64,000 nucleotides of DNA from MWBF01 sp964614645 (GCA_964614645.1 CAZTMA010000007.1:1-64000); one strand, 5' to 3'. Shown: positions 1 to 8,662, counted from the stretch's first letter. The notes: generated from the sequence alone by a model not told the origin. Program-made: numbers and translations.

Positions 1-77
1 ACAGCGATCACGCCCGCTGGATCACGGGCCAGACCATTGCCAGCGAAGGCGGCTTCGACCGCTATGCCAGGCTCTGA
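1..77 (+). CDS. 3' end of an SDR-family oxidoreductase (partial)
   Basis: Only the last 24 codons are inside the window, read in the third frame and ending at TGA 75-77. The residues DHARWITGQTIASEGGFDRY fit the C-terminal segment of short-chain dehydrogenases/reductases, where a W-I-T-G-Q stretch followed by a Gly-Gly pair lies near the substrate pocket. The catalytic Ser-Tyr-Lys region lies off the window, so substrate and cofactor cannot be stated. The following gene has its own promoter. Confidence 0.6.
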   Translation, partial: SDHARWITGQTIASEGGFDRYARL

Positions 78-109
78 AACAGGCCCTGCGGCAGAAGCGT
101 CGCCCTAAC

Positions 110-138
110 TTGCCCCATTCCGCCGCTCGTGATATACT
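110..138 (+). promoter_or_regulatory. Promoter of rpsO
   Basis: TTGCCC at 110-115, a 17-nt spacer, and TATACT at 133-138. This predicts a start near 145 and a 5' leader of about 74 nt before rpsO. Confidence 0.55.
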
Positions 139-218
139 CCAACCCGTAATGCCCGACTGGGACATGCGCCTCGGTATTCCAGCGGTGTCTCGGTCACATC
201 CAACAAGGAGTGTGTTCC

Positions 219-488
219 ATGGCTCTGTCGAAAAATGAAAAGGATGCCATCATTCAGGAATACCACGTACACGGCAGTGATACGGGGTCGCCTGAGGTAC
301 AGGTCGCGATTCTCACGACGCGCATCAACTCGCTGATCGATCATCTGAAGACGCACAAGCAGGATCAATCTTCCCGCCGCGGCTTGCTCAAGCTGGTCGG
401 GCAGCGCCGTCGCCATCTGGCGTACCTCAGCGCGAAGGAACCCGATCGCTACAAGGAACTGATTGTGCGGTTGGGCTTGCGGAAGTAA
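219..488 (+). CDS. rpsO: 30S ribosomal protein S15
   Basis: 89 residues, the usual S15 length. It binds the central domain of 16S rRNA early in 30S assembly. Visible family marks are the H-x-x-D-T-G-S-P-E-V-Q segment near residue 20, the L-x-x-H-x-x-x-H-x-x-D region near 41-50, and the Arg-rich R-R-G-L-L-x-L-V-x-x-R-R-R stretch. I start at ATG 219 because AAGGAG at 205-210 is well spaced from it; an in-frame GTG at 210 overlaps that ribosome-binding site. The rpsO-pnp order is conserved in bacteria, but here a 392-nt gap with a terminator-like hairpin separates the two. Confidence 0.97.
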   Translation: MALSKNEKDAIIQEYHVHGSDTGSPEVQVAILTTRINSLIDHLKTHKQDQSSRRGLLKLVGQRRRHLAYLSAKEPDRYKELIVRLGLRK

Positions 489-554
489 CGCGCAGATTGC
501 ATCGCAGACAGTCAGGTTGCATCGAAAAAGCGAACATCGTAAGCCATACTATGG

Positions 555-595
555 ACGAGTAGATACGATCTGTCGTATCTACTCGTTTGGCATTT
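555..595 (+). terminator. Perfect 14-bp hairpin after rpsO
   Basis: Arms 555-568 and 573-586 are fully complementary (ACGAGTAGATACGA) around a 4-nt loop, followed by TTTGGCATTT. The T tract is weak, so it could be an attenuating or processing hairpin rather than a full terminator. Confidence 0.55.
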
Positions 596-690
596 AGTAT
601 CCAGCCTTAACTGAGCTCTGGTTCTGTGAGCGGTGGCTCCGCCACGGCGCACAAACTGGATCAAGGTGAGGACGTCGCCGAGCAGAGGCG

Positions 691-781
691 CAGGAATTGG
701 GGAGTGGGGTCGAGGTCGCTACGCTGGCGCGTAGCGCGTAAGCTCCGCAGGAGCGACTTCGACAGCACTCCCCAGTCCCTG
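691..781 (+). promoter_or_regulatory. Structured leader of pnp with alternative pairings
   Basis: Arms 691-719 and 753-781 pair over 29 nt with a few mismatches. The loop holds an inner hairpin (CGCTACGC 717-724 with GCGTAGCG 729-736) and a second small one (GCTCC 742-746 with GGAGC 750-754). Both inner hairpins compete with the outer stem. pnp leaders in enterobacteria carry an RNase III hairpin used for autoregulation; whether that applies here is inference. The rest of 489-880 shows no gene that I can support. Confidence 0.45.
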
Positions 782-880
782 AACCTCTCCGGCCAAAGCT
801 TTGTGGACGGTCCTGGCAGCCGCAGGTTGCACAACCGTGCCACAACGGGTCAAACAGTATCGAGAGAGGTAAAGGTTAAC

Positions 881-3115
881 ATGCAGAAGAATTCTTACAG
901 CGTCACCGTCGGCGGCCGCGAGATTGCGATCGAGAGCGGCACCCTGGCGAAGCTCGCCGGGGGCGCCGTCACCGTCCGCTCCGGCGATTCGCTCGTGCTG
1001 GGCACGGTCTGCTCCGCAGCACCCCGCGAGGGCATCGACTTCTTCCCGCTCAGCGTGGATTTCGAGGAACGCCTCTACGCGGCAGGCCGCATCCCCGGCA
1101 GCTTCATGCGCCGCGAAGGCCGCCCCAGCGACCAGGCCATCCTGGTTTCCCGCCTGATCGACCGCGCGCTGCGCCCGCTCTTCCCGAAGGACATGCGCAC
1201 TGATGTGCAGGTCATCGTCACCGCGATGGCCCGCGACCCCGAGCTCCACCTGGACGTCCTCGGCATCATCGCAGCCAGCGCGGCTGTCACCATCTCCGGG
1301 ATCCCGTGGGACGGGCCCATCGCCGCGGTGCGCGTAGGCTTTGTGGACGGCGAGTTCATCATCAACCCGACCGTGCCGCAGATGGCCGCCAGCACCCTCG
1401 ACCTGCGCATGGCCGGCACTGCCGATGCCATCCTGATGGTCGAAGCCGGCGCAGACGAGCTGCCCGAGGACATGATGCTCGAGGCGCTCCGGCTGGGCCA
1501 CGAAGCCATGCAGCCCATCATCGAGCTGCAGAACCGCATGCGCGCCGAAATCGGCAAGCCTAAGTTCGAGTACCTGGCATTCGCCAGCGACCCGGTCGTC
1601 GAGGAAGCCGCCACCACCTGGATCGGCAGCCGCATGCGCGATATCTTCTCGCAGCCGCTCGCCAAGCAGGAACAGTCCGCCGCGATGAAGGCTCTGGAAA
1701 TCGAGTTGATCGCCGCGCTGGGTGAAACCCATGACCCGAAGGCGCTGGCGTCGGCCTTCAGCAGCATCGAGAAGAAGGTCGTGCGCGACCGCATCCTCAG
1801 CGACAAGGTTCGCCCGGATGAGCGCGCCTACACCGAAATCCGGCCCATCACGGTCGAAGTGGGTGTCCTCCCGCGCGTGCACGGCAGCGGCCTCTTCACC
1901 CGCGGCGAGACGCAGGTCCTGACCATCGCAACGCTCGGCACGCCGGGCGATGCGCAGTCGCTGGACACGCTGAGCCCCGAAGAGTCCAAGCGCTACATGC
2001 ACCACTATAACTTCCCGCCCTTCTCGACCGGCGAAGTGGCGCCCAACCGCGGCCCGCGGCGCCGCGAGATCGGCCACGGCGCGCTGGCCGAACGCGCGCT
2101 GGAACCGATGATCCCTGCGCAGGAATCCTTCCCGTACACGCTGCGGCTGGTCTCTGAGGCGCTGGCCTCCAACGGCTCGACCTCGATGGCATCTGTCTGC
2201 GGCAGTACGCTGGCGCTCATGGATGCGGGCGTCCCGATCAAGGCGCCGGTTGCGGGCATCGCGATGGGTCTCGTGACCGACGGTGATGTCAACAGCGCCA
2301 ATCTGCGCTACGCCATCCTGAGCGACATCCAGGGCATCGAGGATCACCTCGGCGACATGGACTTCAAGGTCGCAGGCACGGCCCACGGCATCACCGCGCT
2401 GCAGATGGACATCAAGATTCACGGCCTGACCTTCCAGATTCTGGAAGAGGCGCTGGCCCAGGCGCTCCAGGGCCGCCTGTTCATCCTGGACAAGATGCTG
2501 GCCGTGCTGCCCGAGGCGCGGCGCAACCTGTCCGTCCATGCCCCGCGCATCCTGACGACGCACATCGACCCGGAGAAGATCGGCAAGGTCATCGGCCCCG
2601 GCGGCAAGATGATTCGCAGCCTGCAGGAGCAGTACGGCGTCAAGATCGACATCGAGGATGACGGCTCCGTGTTCGTTTCCGGCGCCGAGGGCCTCGGTGC
2701 AGAGCAGGCCCTGACCGAGATCGAAAAGATGACCGAAGAGATCAAGCTCGGCCGCATCTACACCGGCAAGGTCGTACGCATCGAGTCCTACGGCGCGTTC
2801 GTCGAGATTGCGCCCGGCCAGGACGGCATGGTGCATATCTCGCAACTGGCTGACTATCGCGTGCCGAGCGTCGAGGAAGTCGTGCAGTTGGGCGACGAAA
2901 TCACGGTCATGGTGACGGATATCGACCCGTCCGGCAAAGTCCGGTTGAGCCGGCAGGCAGTCATGGAAGGCTGGACTGTCGAAGAGGCGCGCGAGCATGA
3001 CCGCGGTTCCAGCGGCGGCCGTCCGAGCGGCGATCGCGGCCCGCGCAGCGGCGGCGACCGCGGCGGCAGCCGGTTCAACGACCGCAGGAGTGATCGCGGG
3101 CCGAGCCGGCGATAA
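881..3115 (+). CDS. pnp: Polyribonucleotide nucleotidyltransferase (PNPase)
   Basis: 744 residues. Cytoplasmic 3'-5' phosphorolytic exoribonuclease of mRNA decay. Two RNase PH-like domains come first (the second includes the F-x-x-G-E-V-A-P-N-R-G-P-R-R-R-E-I-G-H-G region near 390), then a KH domain (I-G-K-V-I-G-P-G-G-K near 565) and an S1 domain with the G-x-V-x-x-I-x-x-Y-G-A-F-V motif near 630. An Arg/Gly/Ser/Asp-rich tail follows from about 705. The reading frame is open upstream to 626, but the start at 881 follows GAGAGGT and begins with the normal family N-terminus. lepB follows after 23 nt. Confidence 0.96.
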   Translation: MQKNSYSVTVGGREIAIESGTLAKLAGGAVTVRSGDSLVLGTVCSAAPREGIDFFPLSVDFEERLYAAGRIPGSFMRREGRPSDQAILVSRLIDRALRPLFPKDMRTDVQVIVTAMARDPELHLDVLGIIAASAAVTISGIPWDGPIAAVRVGFVDGEFIINPTVPQMAASTLDLRMAGTADAILMVEAGADELPEDMMLEALRLGHEAMQPIIELQNRMRAEIGKPKFEYLAFASDPVVEEAATTWIGSRMRDIFSQPLAKQEQSAAMKALEIELIAALGETHDPKALASAFSSIEKKVVRDRILSDKVRPDERAYTEIRPITVEVGVLPRVHGSGLFTRGETQVLTIATLGTPGDAQSLDTLSPEESKRYMHHYNFPPFSTGEVAPNRGPRRREIGHGALAERALEPMIPAQESFPYTLRLVSEALASNGSTSMASVCGSTLALMDAGVPIKAPVAGIAMGLVTDGDVNSANLRYAILSDIQGIEDHLGDMDFKVAGTAHGITALQMDIKIHGLTFQILEEALAQALQGRLFILDKMLAVLPEARRNLSVHAPRILTTHIDPEKIGKVIGPGGKMIRSLQEQYGVKIDIEDDGSVFVSGAEGLGAEQALTEIEKMTEEIKLGRIYTGKVVRIESYGAFVEIAPGQDGMVHISQLADYRVPSVEEVVQLGDEITVMVTDIDPSGKVRLSRQAVMEGWTVEEAREHDRGSSGGRPSGDRGPRSGGDRGGSRFNDRRSDRGPSRR

Positions 3116-3138
3116 CATCTCACTCTTGGGAAAAGGCA

Positions 3139-3762
3139 ATGGACTCAGCGACCTCTCCGGCGCCCGAACCTGGCGCTCTGGACGCAGCGACAATCACGCA
3201 ACCTGCCACGGACGCGGCGGCCCCCGTGCCGGCCCGTCCGGCAGGTGACGGCTGGTTGAGAGCCATGCTGCGCGATGTGATGGGCACGATTCTGCCTGCC
3301 ATCATCATCGCGCTGCTGATCCATGTGTTCCTCGCCCAGGCCACCCGCGTGTACGGCCAGAGCATGGAGCCCAGCCTGCACACGAACGAGCGGCTGGTCA
3401 TCGAGAAGCTGTCGTACCGCTTCCACGGGCCGCGCCGCGGCGACGTTGTAGTGCTGCACGATCCCGGCGGCAGTCCTGAACTGCTCATCAAGCGGGTCGT
3501 GGGCCTGCCCGGCGAGCGCGTGACGGTCGCAGATGGCCGTGTGTTCATCGACGGCGTGCCGATCGATGAACCGTATCTCGACCAGGACACCCTCGGCGGG
3601 GGCCGCTCGTGGATCGTGCCGCCGCTCACCGTATTCGTAATGGGCGACAACCGGTCGGCCAGCCGGGACTCGCGCACGTTCGGCCCGGTCACGATGGAAC
3701 AGATCATCGGCCGTGCCCTGGTGCGCTACTGGCCGCTGGATGAGGTTGGCCTGCTGAATTAG
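3139..3762 (+). CDS. lepB: Signal peptidase I
   Basis: 207 residues. Membrane serine protease with a Ser/Lys dyad that removes signal peptides of exported proteins. One membrane segment (about residues 50-75) comes before the nucleophile box G-Q-S-M-E-P-S-L. The Lys box reads L-L-I-K-R-V-V-G-L-P-G-E, and the C-terminal box M-G-D-N-R-x-x-S-x-D-S-R is complete. The first 40 residues are Ala/Pro-rich and presumably cytoplasmic. The gene starts 23 nt after pnp with a weak GGGAAAAGG site, so it may be co-transcribed. A terminator hairpin follows. Confidence 0.93.
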   Translation: MDSATSPAPEPGALDAATITQPATDAAAPVPARPAGDGWLRAMLRDVMGTILPAIIIALLIHVFLAQATRVYGQSMEPSLHTNERLVIEKLSYRFHGPRRGDVVVLHDPGGSPELLIKRVVGLPGERVTVADGRVFIDGVPIDEPYLDQDTLGGGRSWIVPPLTVFVMGDNRSASRDSRTFGPVTMEQIIGRALVRYWPLDEVGLLN

Positions 3763-3796
3763 GGCCGGCCTGAAAGTCGCCCGCAAGATCGTCAGA

Positions 3797-3840
3797 GACC
3801 GCCGTGACAACACCTGTCTGTCATGGCGGTCCTGTCTTTT
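3797..3840 (+). terminator. Intrinsic terminator after lepB
   Basis: GACCGCCGTGACA (3797-3809) pairs with TGTCATGGCGGTC (3819-3831, one G-T pair), followed by CTGTCTTTT. Confidence 0.75.
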
Positions 3841-3997
3841 AACGATCGCGACTGGTTTCCCAGAACGCGCGTTGCCAGCGATGGGTGCGCAGTAGAATCG
3901 CCGCCGTCGTTGTAGGGTGGATTGGCAATCAGCCCTACGGAACTTAATTCTTTGCCGACCGTATGGTAAGATGGAGCCTCGGCCGGAGCAGATACCG

Positions 3998-5812
3998 ATG
4001 AACACGCGCTGGAATCCCTTCTTCAAGCAACTCGTCATCATCGTCGCACTCGTCGCGGCAGTCTGGCTGCTGACGAGGACGAGCGTGATTCTCGCGCCTG
4101 TCATCCTGACGCTGCTGCTGGCCTATCTCGTGTCGCTGCCGGTTGACCGCTTCATCCGCAACACCGGCTGGCCCCGCACGCCGGTCGTCTTCCTCACCGA
4201 GATGATCGTGGTGCTTCTGCTGCTGACCGTGCCGGCCATCATCACACCGTGGCTCGTCAATGCATTGACCGCCTTCGGCAACACCCTGGTCAACATAGTG
4301 CAGGAACTGCTGGAGGCCACGCCGAAACCGATCACGATCACGCCGTCGTGGAGCCTTGACCTCGGGCCCTACTACGAACCGATCAACGAATGGCTGCGCG
4401 GGCTGATCGGCCCCGAATTCACGAACATCGTGAGCCTGCAAACTATCCTGGGCTCAGTGGCAACAGGCGCAGCAGGTGTCGTCCGCGGGGCCATCAACGG
4501 CGTCTTCTGGGCCTTCCTGATCCTCGTCGTGGCCTTCTATATCGTGCGCGATGGGCCGGTCATCGGCAAGGGCATCGCGGAGCAAATCCCGGCGCCCTGG
4601 CGGCCGGAGCTGGGCCGCCTGTGGCGCGAGTTATGCCATATCTGGGACGCGTTCGTGCGCGGCCAGTTGATCCTGGGCTTCATCGTCGGCATTGTCGTCT
4701 GGCTCGCCATGACCATCCTGGGCGTGCGCAACGCGCCGGTGCTGGGGCTCATCTCCGGCCTGATGGAGTTCGTGCCTGCGGTCGGACCCTTCCTGGCCGC
4801 CATTCCCGGCGTCGCGATCGCCCTCTTCCTGGGATCTACGTGGCTGCCACTGCCGAATCTCTGGTACGCGCTTCTCGTGATGGGCGTCTATATCACCATC
4901 CAGCAGATCGAGAATCTCTATCTGCTGCCGCGCATCGTGGGGCGTCGTGTGCGGCTGCACCCTGCGGTCATTATCCTGGGCGTGTTGGCGGGCAACGAGT
5001 TGGGCGGCGTGCTGGGCATCTTGCTGGCATCGCCGACGATTGCCGCCTTGCGCGTGCTGATCGGCTATATCTTCCGCAAGCTATTCGACATGGAACCCTT
5101 CCCGCCGGAGGCCCCAACGCGCAATCGTGCAGCCCAGTGGCCGGCGCTCGTGCAGCAGACGCCGGTGCGCGGCATCCTCTTTGACCTGGACGGCACACTG
5201 CTGGAAATCGACCACGAGCGCGAGCACGCGCTCGCACACCGGTTGGCCTTCCTCTCGAACTTTCTGTCCGAACCGCAGCGCAGGCGCCTCGTGCGGCGGG
5301 GCATGCTGGTGGCTGAGCTATGGGTCAACCGGCTGCTGCGCCTGCTGATTCACCTCAAGCAGGGGGCCCGCGCGAAACAATGGGAGCCGGCCCTGCGCCG
5401 CTTCACGGGCACGCGCGTGCGTAGCGGCTTCGCGGTGACGCCCGGCACACCCGACGCCCTGCGCATCCTGGCGCGCAGCTACCGGCTGGGCATCGTGACC
5501 CCGCGCGGCCGGGAGGACGTTGCGGCGTTCCTGGCACGGTGCGGGCTGAGCGGGCTCTTCAGCGCCATCGTCACGCGCGAGGACCTGCAGCGGACGCGGC
5601 CGCCGCAGCCTGCGGTAGTGGTAGCCGCTAACCGGCTGGGCATCCCGGTCAACCAGTGTGTCGTGGTGGCCGATACGAGCCAGGTCACGCAGGCGGCGAA
5701 GCTCGCCGGCGCGCTGGCAGTGGGGGTGATGTGCGGGTTCGGTGCGGAGAGCGACTTCGAGGACGCCGACCTGGCCCTGAGCTCAACCGCCCAGCTGCGC
5801 ACGTGGCTCTAG
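3998..5812 (+). CDS. AI-2E/PerM-family permease fused to a HAD-like phosphatase domain
   Basis: 604 residues. Residues 1-360 are a hydrophobic AI-2E-family (TqsA/PerM/YdiK-like) transporter with about seven or eight membrane segments. The G-L-I-S-G-L-M-E-F-V-P-x-x-G-P-F segment and the C-terminal E-N-L-Y-L-L-P-R-I-V-G region are visible. From about 388 a HAD domain begins: motif I is F-D-L-D-G-T with D396 and D398, and a motif II Thr sits in G-I-V-T-P-R-G. The motif IV region reads V-V-V-A-D-T-S-Q-V, so the usual second acidic residue is absent. The start at 3998 has GGAG upstream; an earlier ATG at 3971 is possible. Substrate is unknown. Confidence 0.82.
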   Translation: MNTRWNPFFKQLVIIVALVAAVWLLTRTSVILAPVILTLLLAYLVSLPVDRFIRNTGWPRTPVVFLTEMIVVLLLLTVPAIITPWLVNALTAFGNTLVNIVQELLEATPKPITITPSWSLDLGPYYEPINEWLRGLIGPEFTNIVSLQTILGSVATGAAGVVRGAINGVFWAFLILVVAFYIVRDGPVIGKGIAEQIPAPWRPELGRLWRELCHIWDAFVRGQLILGFIVGIVVWLAMTILGVRNAPVLGLISGLMEFVPAVGPFLAAIPGVAIALFLGSTWLPLPNLWYALLVMGVYITIQQIENLYLLPRIVGRRVRLHPAVIILGVLAGNELGGVLGILLASPTIAALRVLIGYIFRKLFDMEPFPPEAPTRNRAAQWPALVQQTPVRGILFDLDGTLLEIDHEREHALAHRLAFLSNFLSEPQRRRLVRRGMLVAELWVNRLLRLLIHLKQGARAKQWEPALRRFTGTRVRSGFAVTPGTPDALRILARSYRLGIVTPRGREDVAAFLARCGLSGLFSAIVTREDLQRTRPPQPAVVVAANRLGIPVNQCVVVADTSQVTQAAKLAGALAVGVMCGFGAESDFEDADLALSSTAQLRTWL

Positions 5813-5816
5813 GCGT

Positions 5817-5888
5817 AACCACGGAATAAACGGACCACGCGGAAAGATGTTTTTGCCTTCCGTTTGGTCCGCGTTTTCCGTGGTTGAA
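5817..5888. repeat. Palindromic intergenic repeat (CCACGGA family)
   Basis: The left arm reads AACCACGGAATAAACGGACC and continues ACGCGGAAAG. The right arm, ending GTTTTCCGTGGTT, is its near-complement. It lies between convergent genes, so it may end transcription on both strands. A sister copy sits at 18464-18530. Confidence 0.6.
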
Positions 5889-5908
5889 TTTGACGACAGC
5901 GCCAGATC

Positions 5909-6772
5909 TTACGCCCGCCCGGGCATCCGCCGCTCCAGCCAGCGGACGAGCATCGCCAGTCCCACGGTCATGATGAGGTAGAGGAACGCGACCACGTTGT
6001 AGGTTTCGAAGAAACGGAAGGTGCTGGAGGAGTAGACCTTGCCGATCTGGGTGATGTCCTGCACGCCCAGCACGGAGACGAGGGACGAATCCTTGAGCAT
6101 CGCGATGAAGTCATTGCCCAACGGCGGCAGGACATTGCGCACGGCCTGGGGCAGAATGACATAACGCATCGCCTGGCCGTAGCTCATCCCCACCGAACGC
6201 GCCGCCTCCATCTGTCCCCGGCCAATCGACTCGATGCCCGCCCTGAAAATCTCGGCCACGAATGCGCTGTAGCCCAGCGTGAGCGCAAGAATCGCGCGGA
6301 ACGTGAAGCTGAGGTCACGCGTCTGGATGCCGGCCAGCGGCGCGAACACACCCGGCAATCCCGTCACCGTGCCCAGCGTCGAGCCGAGCCAGCTCACCGC
6401 GGCCGCGAGCGCCGGTGCGCCGACGAAGGCAATATAATACAGAATGACAAGCATCGGCACGCCGCGCATGATTTCGACGTAGAACGAAGACACCTCGCGG
6501 GCCAGCCGGTTGCCGGAGACGCGCATCAACCCGATGACCAGTCCGGACAGCATCGCCAGCGTGTATGCCACGATGGTGACATACACCGTCGTCGCGATGC
6601 CCTTAGCCGCCGCGTTGAGGATCACGCGATAGTCGGCCCGGCTCAACATCACGAACAGGAAGAGCAGCGCCAGCAACAGTGCCGCCAGCAGCCAATAGGG
6701 CAGCCGCGCCAGCCAGTTGGTGACAGGCACGAGGCGCGACTCGCGCGGGGCGGTGCGAAAGCCGGATGTCAT
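5909..6772 (-). CDS. Amino-acid ABC transporter permease (GlnP/HisM family)
   Basis: 287 residues from ATG 6772. Inner-membrane channel subunit for polar amino-acid import. A first membrane segment lies near residues 20-45, then the MetI-like fold. The EAA loop that contacts the ATPase is clear (E-A-A-R-S-V-G-M-S-Y-G-Q-A-M-R-Y-V-I-L-P), and the C-terminal part has the N-D-F-I-A-M-L-K-D-S-S-L sequence typical of this family. It lies 115 nt downstream of the binding-protein gene on the same strand; a palindromic repeat fills that gap. No cognate ATPase gene lies in the window. Confidence 0.9.
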   Translation of the reverse strand: MTSGFRTAPRESRLVPVTNWLARLPYWLLAALLLALLFLFVMLSRADYRVILNAAAKGIATTVYVTIVAYTLAMLSGLVIGLMRVSGNRLAREVSSFYVEIMRGVPMLVILYYIAFVGAPALAAAVSWLGSTLGTVTGLPGVFAPLAGIQTRDLSFTFRAILALTLGYSAFVAEIFRAGIESIGRGQMEAARSVGMSYGQAMRYVILPQAVRNVLPPLGNDFIAMLKDSSLVSVLGVQDITQIGKVYSSSTFRFFETYNVVAFLYLIMTVGLAMLVRWLERRMPGRA

Positions 6773-6782
6773 GGCAGTGGGC

Positions 6783-6894
6783 AAACCGTTACAGGTTCAA
6801 AGGTTGCAGGTTGCAGGTTACAGTATGAGGGTCGAGAATATGTCCTCCGGGCCCAAACCTGCAACCTGCAACCTTCCAACTTGCAGCCTACTCC
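6783..6894. repeat. Palindromic intergenic repeat (GGTTGCAGGTT family)
   Basis: The left part carries GTTACAGGTTCAAAGGTTGC followed by further GGTTGCAGGTT units. The right part carries AAACCTGCAACCTGCAACCT, so the RNA can fold back. Related copies are at 26385-26465 and 46565-46680. Confidence 0.6.
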
Positions 6895-8576
6895 GCGGCC
6901 GGGTTGTACATGAAGAACCAGCGCGTGTTCAGGTGATCGATGAACCCATCCGCCTTCATGGTCTCCAGGGCGGCATTGAAGGGCTCGACGAGAGGGGAGC
7001 CGGGAGTGAAGATGAAGCCGAACTCCTCCGTGCCCAACGGCTCACCGACGAGCTTGAGCCGGTCCGGGTTGGCCCCGATGTAGCCGCGCGACGACGCCGC
7101 ATCCATCAGCACCAGGTCCACATCTCCCGCCAGCAGCGCCTGCACCGCGGCCCCGAACGTCTCGAACAGCTTGATGCGCGGGTTCTGCTCGTCGCCGTCC
7201 AGCACCTCGTACACCGCCACGTAGAAGTTCGTCGTCCCAGCCTGCGACCCGATCAGCAGCTCCCCGTCCGCCGCAAACGCTGCCGCATCCGTGAAGCGCG
7301 TCTCGTCCGCCCTGACCAGCATGTGCTGCTGCGACACCAGGTACGGCGCCGAGAAGTCCACCTGCGTCGCCCGCTCCTCCGTGATCGTGATGCCGTCCAT
7401 GCCCACGTCGAACTGCCCGTCCTGCACCGCCTGGATCATGGCGTCCCACGACACCGTGCTCCATTCCACCGCACAGTTCAGCCGCCGGCAGATCTCGTTC
7501 ACCGCCTCGTATTCCCACCCCACCGCTTCCCCCGTCACCGGGTCCACGAAGTTCAGCGGCGGATACGCATTCTCCGTCACCGCCCGTACGGGCTGGCCCT
7601 GCAAGTCGGCCAGCTGATCATACTGGTCCTGGGCGTTCGGATCGGTCAGGAAGAACCATTTGTTGTTCAGGTAGTCCAGGTAGCCGTCCGCGTCCATCTG
7701 CGCCAGGGCGGCATTGAAGGGCTCGACGAGGGGGGAGCCGGGAGTGAAGATGAAGCCGAACTCCTCCGTGCCCAACGGCTCACCGACGAGCTTGAGCCGG
7801 TCCGGGTTGGCCCCGATGTAGCCGCGCGACGACGCCGCATCCATCAGCACCAGGTCCACATCTCCCGCCAGCAGCGCCTGCACCGCGGCCCCGAACGTCT
7901 CGAACAGCTTGATGCGCGGGTTCTGCTCGTCGCCGTCCAGCACCTCGTACACCGCCACGTAGAAGTTCGTCGTCCCAGCCTGCGACCCGATCAGCAGCTC
8001 CCCGTCCGCCGCAAACGCTGCCGCATCCGTGAAGCGCGTCTCGTCCGCCCTGACCAGCATGTGCTGCTGCGACACCAGGTACGGCGCCGAGAAGTCCACC
8101 TGCGTCGCCCGCTCCTCCGTGATCGTGATGCCGTCCATGCCCACGTCGAACTGCCCGTCCTGCACCGCCTGGATCATGGCGTCCCACGACACCGTGCTCC
8201 ATTCCACCGCACAGTTCAGCCGCCGGCAGATCTCGTTCACCGCCTCGTATTCCCACCCCACCGCTTCCCCCGTCACCGGGTCCACGAAGTTCAGCGGCGG
8301 ATACGCATTCTCCGTCACCGCCCGCACCGCTTGTCCGCCGAGGTTCGGCAGGCGCAGCGTACTGGCAGCGTCCACCGGCGGGGCCTCAGGTTCCGGTGCG
8401 GCCGGTTCCGCAGCCGCAGTGGGTTCAGCCGCTTCGGTAGGTGCCGCGGTAGGTTCTGCGGCCGCAATGGGTTCTGCGGCTTCCGGCGCTGGCGCAACCG
8501 GCGCCACCGGCATACACGCAGTCATGACCAGGCTGACCAGAATCAGCAAGGCAACAAATGGTAGACCTTTTCTCAT
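6888..8576 (-). CDS. Amino-acid ABC transporter binding lipoprotein with two tandem SBP domains
   Basis: 562 residues, about twice the usual length of a family 3 solute-binding protein. The N-terminus is a lipoprotein signal with lipobox V-M-T-A-C (Cys 21). An Ala/Glu/Pro-rich linker follows, then two SBP_bac_3 domains at about 80-325 and 326-562. Each starts with V-R-A-V-T-E-N-A-Y-P-P-L-N-F and contains G-W-E-Y-E-A-V-N-E-I-C, D-G-I-T-I-T-E-E-R and G-S-Q-A-G-T-T-N-F-Y. The cores (about 85-290 and 330-536) are identical in sequence, while the ends of the two domains differ. The gene has a strong promoter and an AGGAGGTGAAGC ribosome-binding site. It is the partner of the downstream permease. 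Confidence 0.9.
   Translation of the reverse strand: MRKGLPFVALLILVSLVMTACMPVAPVAPAPEAAEPIAAAEPTAAPTEAAEPTAAAEPAAPEPEAPPVDAASTLRLPNLGGQAVRAVTENAYPPLNFVDPVTGEAVGWEYEAVNEICRRLNCAVEWSTVSWDAMIQAVQDGQFDVGMDGITITEERATQVDFSAPYLVSQQHMLVRADETRFTDAAAFAADGELLIGSQAGTTNFYVAVYEVLDGDEQNPRIKLFETFGAAVQALLAGDVDLVLMDAASSRGYIGANPDRLKLVGEPLGTEEFGFIFTPGSPLVEPFNAALAQMDADGYLDYLNNKWFFLTDPNAQDQYDQLADLQGQPVRAVTENAYPPLNFVDPVTGEAVGWEYEAVNEICRRLNCAVEWSTVSWDAMIQAVQDGQFDVGMDGITITEERATQVDFSAPYLVSQQHMLVRADETRFTDAAAFAADGELLIGSQAGTTNFYVAVYEVLDGDEQNPRIKLFETFGAAVQALLAGDVDLVLMDAASSRGYIGANPDRLKLVGEPLGTEEFGFIFTPGSPLVEPFNAALETMKADGFIDHLNTRWFFMYNPAAE
6967..8324. repeat. Direct repeat of about 620 bp (6967-7586 and 7705-8324), period 738 bp
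   Basis: The two copies lie inside the binding-protein gene, and by eye I find one base difference (near 6997/7735). Outside these limits the two domains diverge quickly, including synonymous positions. That pattern fits recent gene conversion, or a fusion of paralogues with a homogenised core. Confidence 0.9.
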
Positions 8577-8605
8577 GCTTCACCTCCTGCACATTTCACA
8601 GGTGA

Positions 8606-8634
8606 ATTGTACCGCCGTTGAGGGTGGTCGTCAA
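8606..8634 (-). promoter_or_regulatory. Promoter of the binding-protein gene
   Basis: On the minus strand TTGACG (8634-8629), a 17-nt spacer and TACAAT (8611-8606). This is a near-consensus housekeeping promoter about 30 nt upstream of the ATG. Confidence 0.7.
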
Positions 8635-8662
8635 AAGGGGTTTGCGGGGGGGGGCGCGGCCC

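Noticed and set aside
691..860. T-box or other known riboswitch in the pnp leader
   Set aside because: No T-box AGGGTGG-type box and no specifier layout could be found; only generic stems are visible.
719..3193. Long open frame (824 codons) antisense to pnp
   Set aside because: Arises from the GC-rich third codon positions of pnp; Ala/Arg/Gln/His-rich product without family features.
6717..8564. 615-codon open frame antisense to the binding-protein gene
   Set aside because: Mirror of the duplicated SBP gene; its own internal repeat is simply the same 738-bp duplication.
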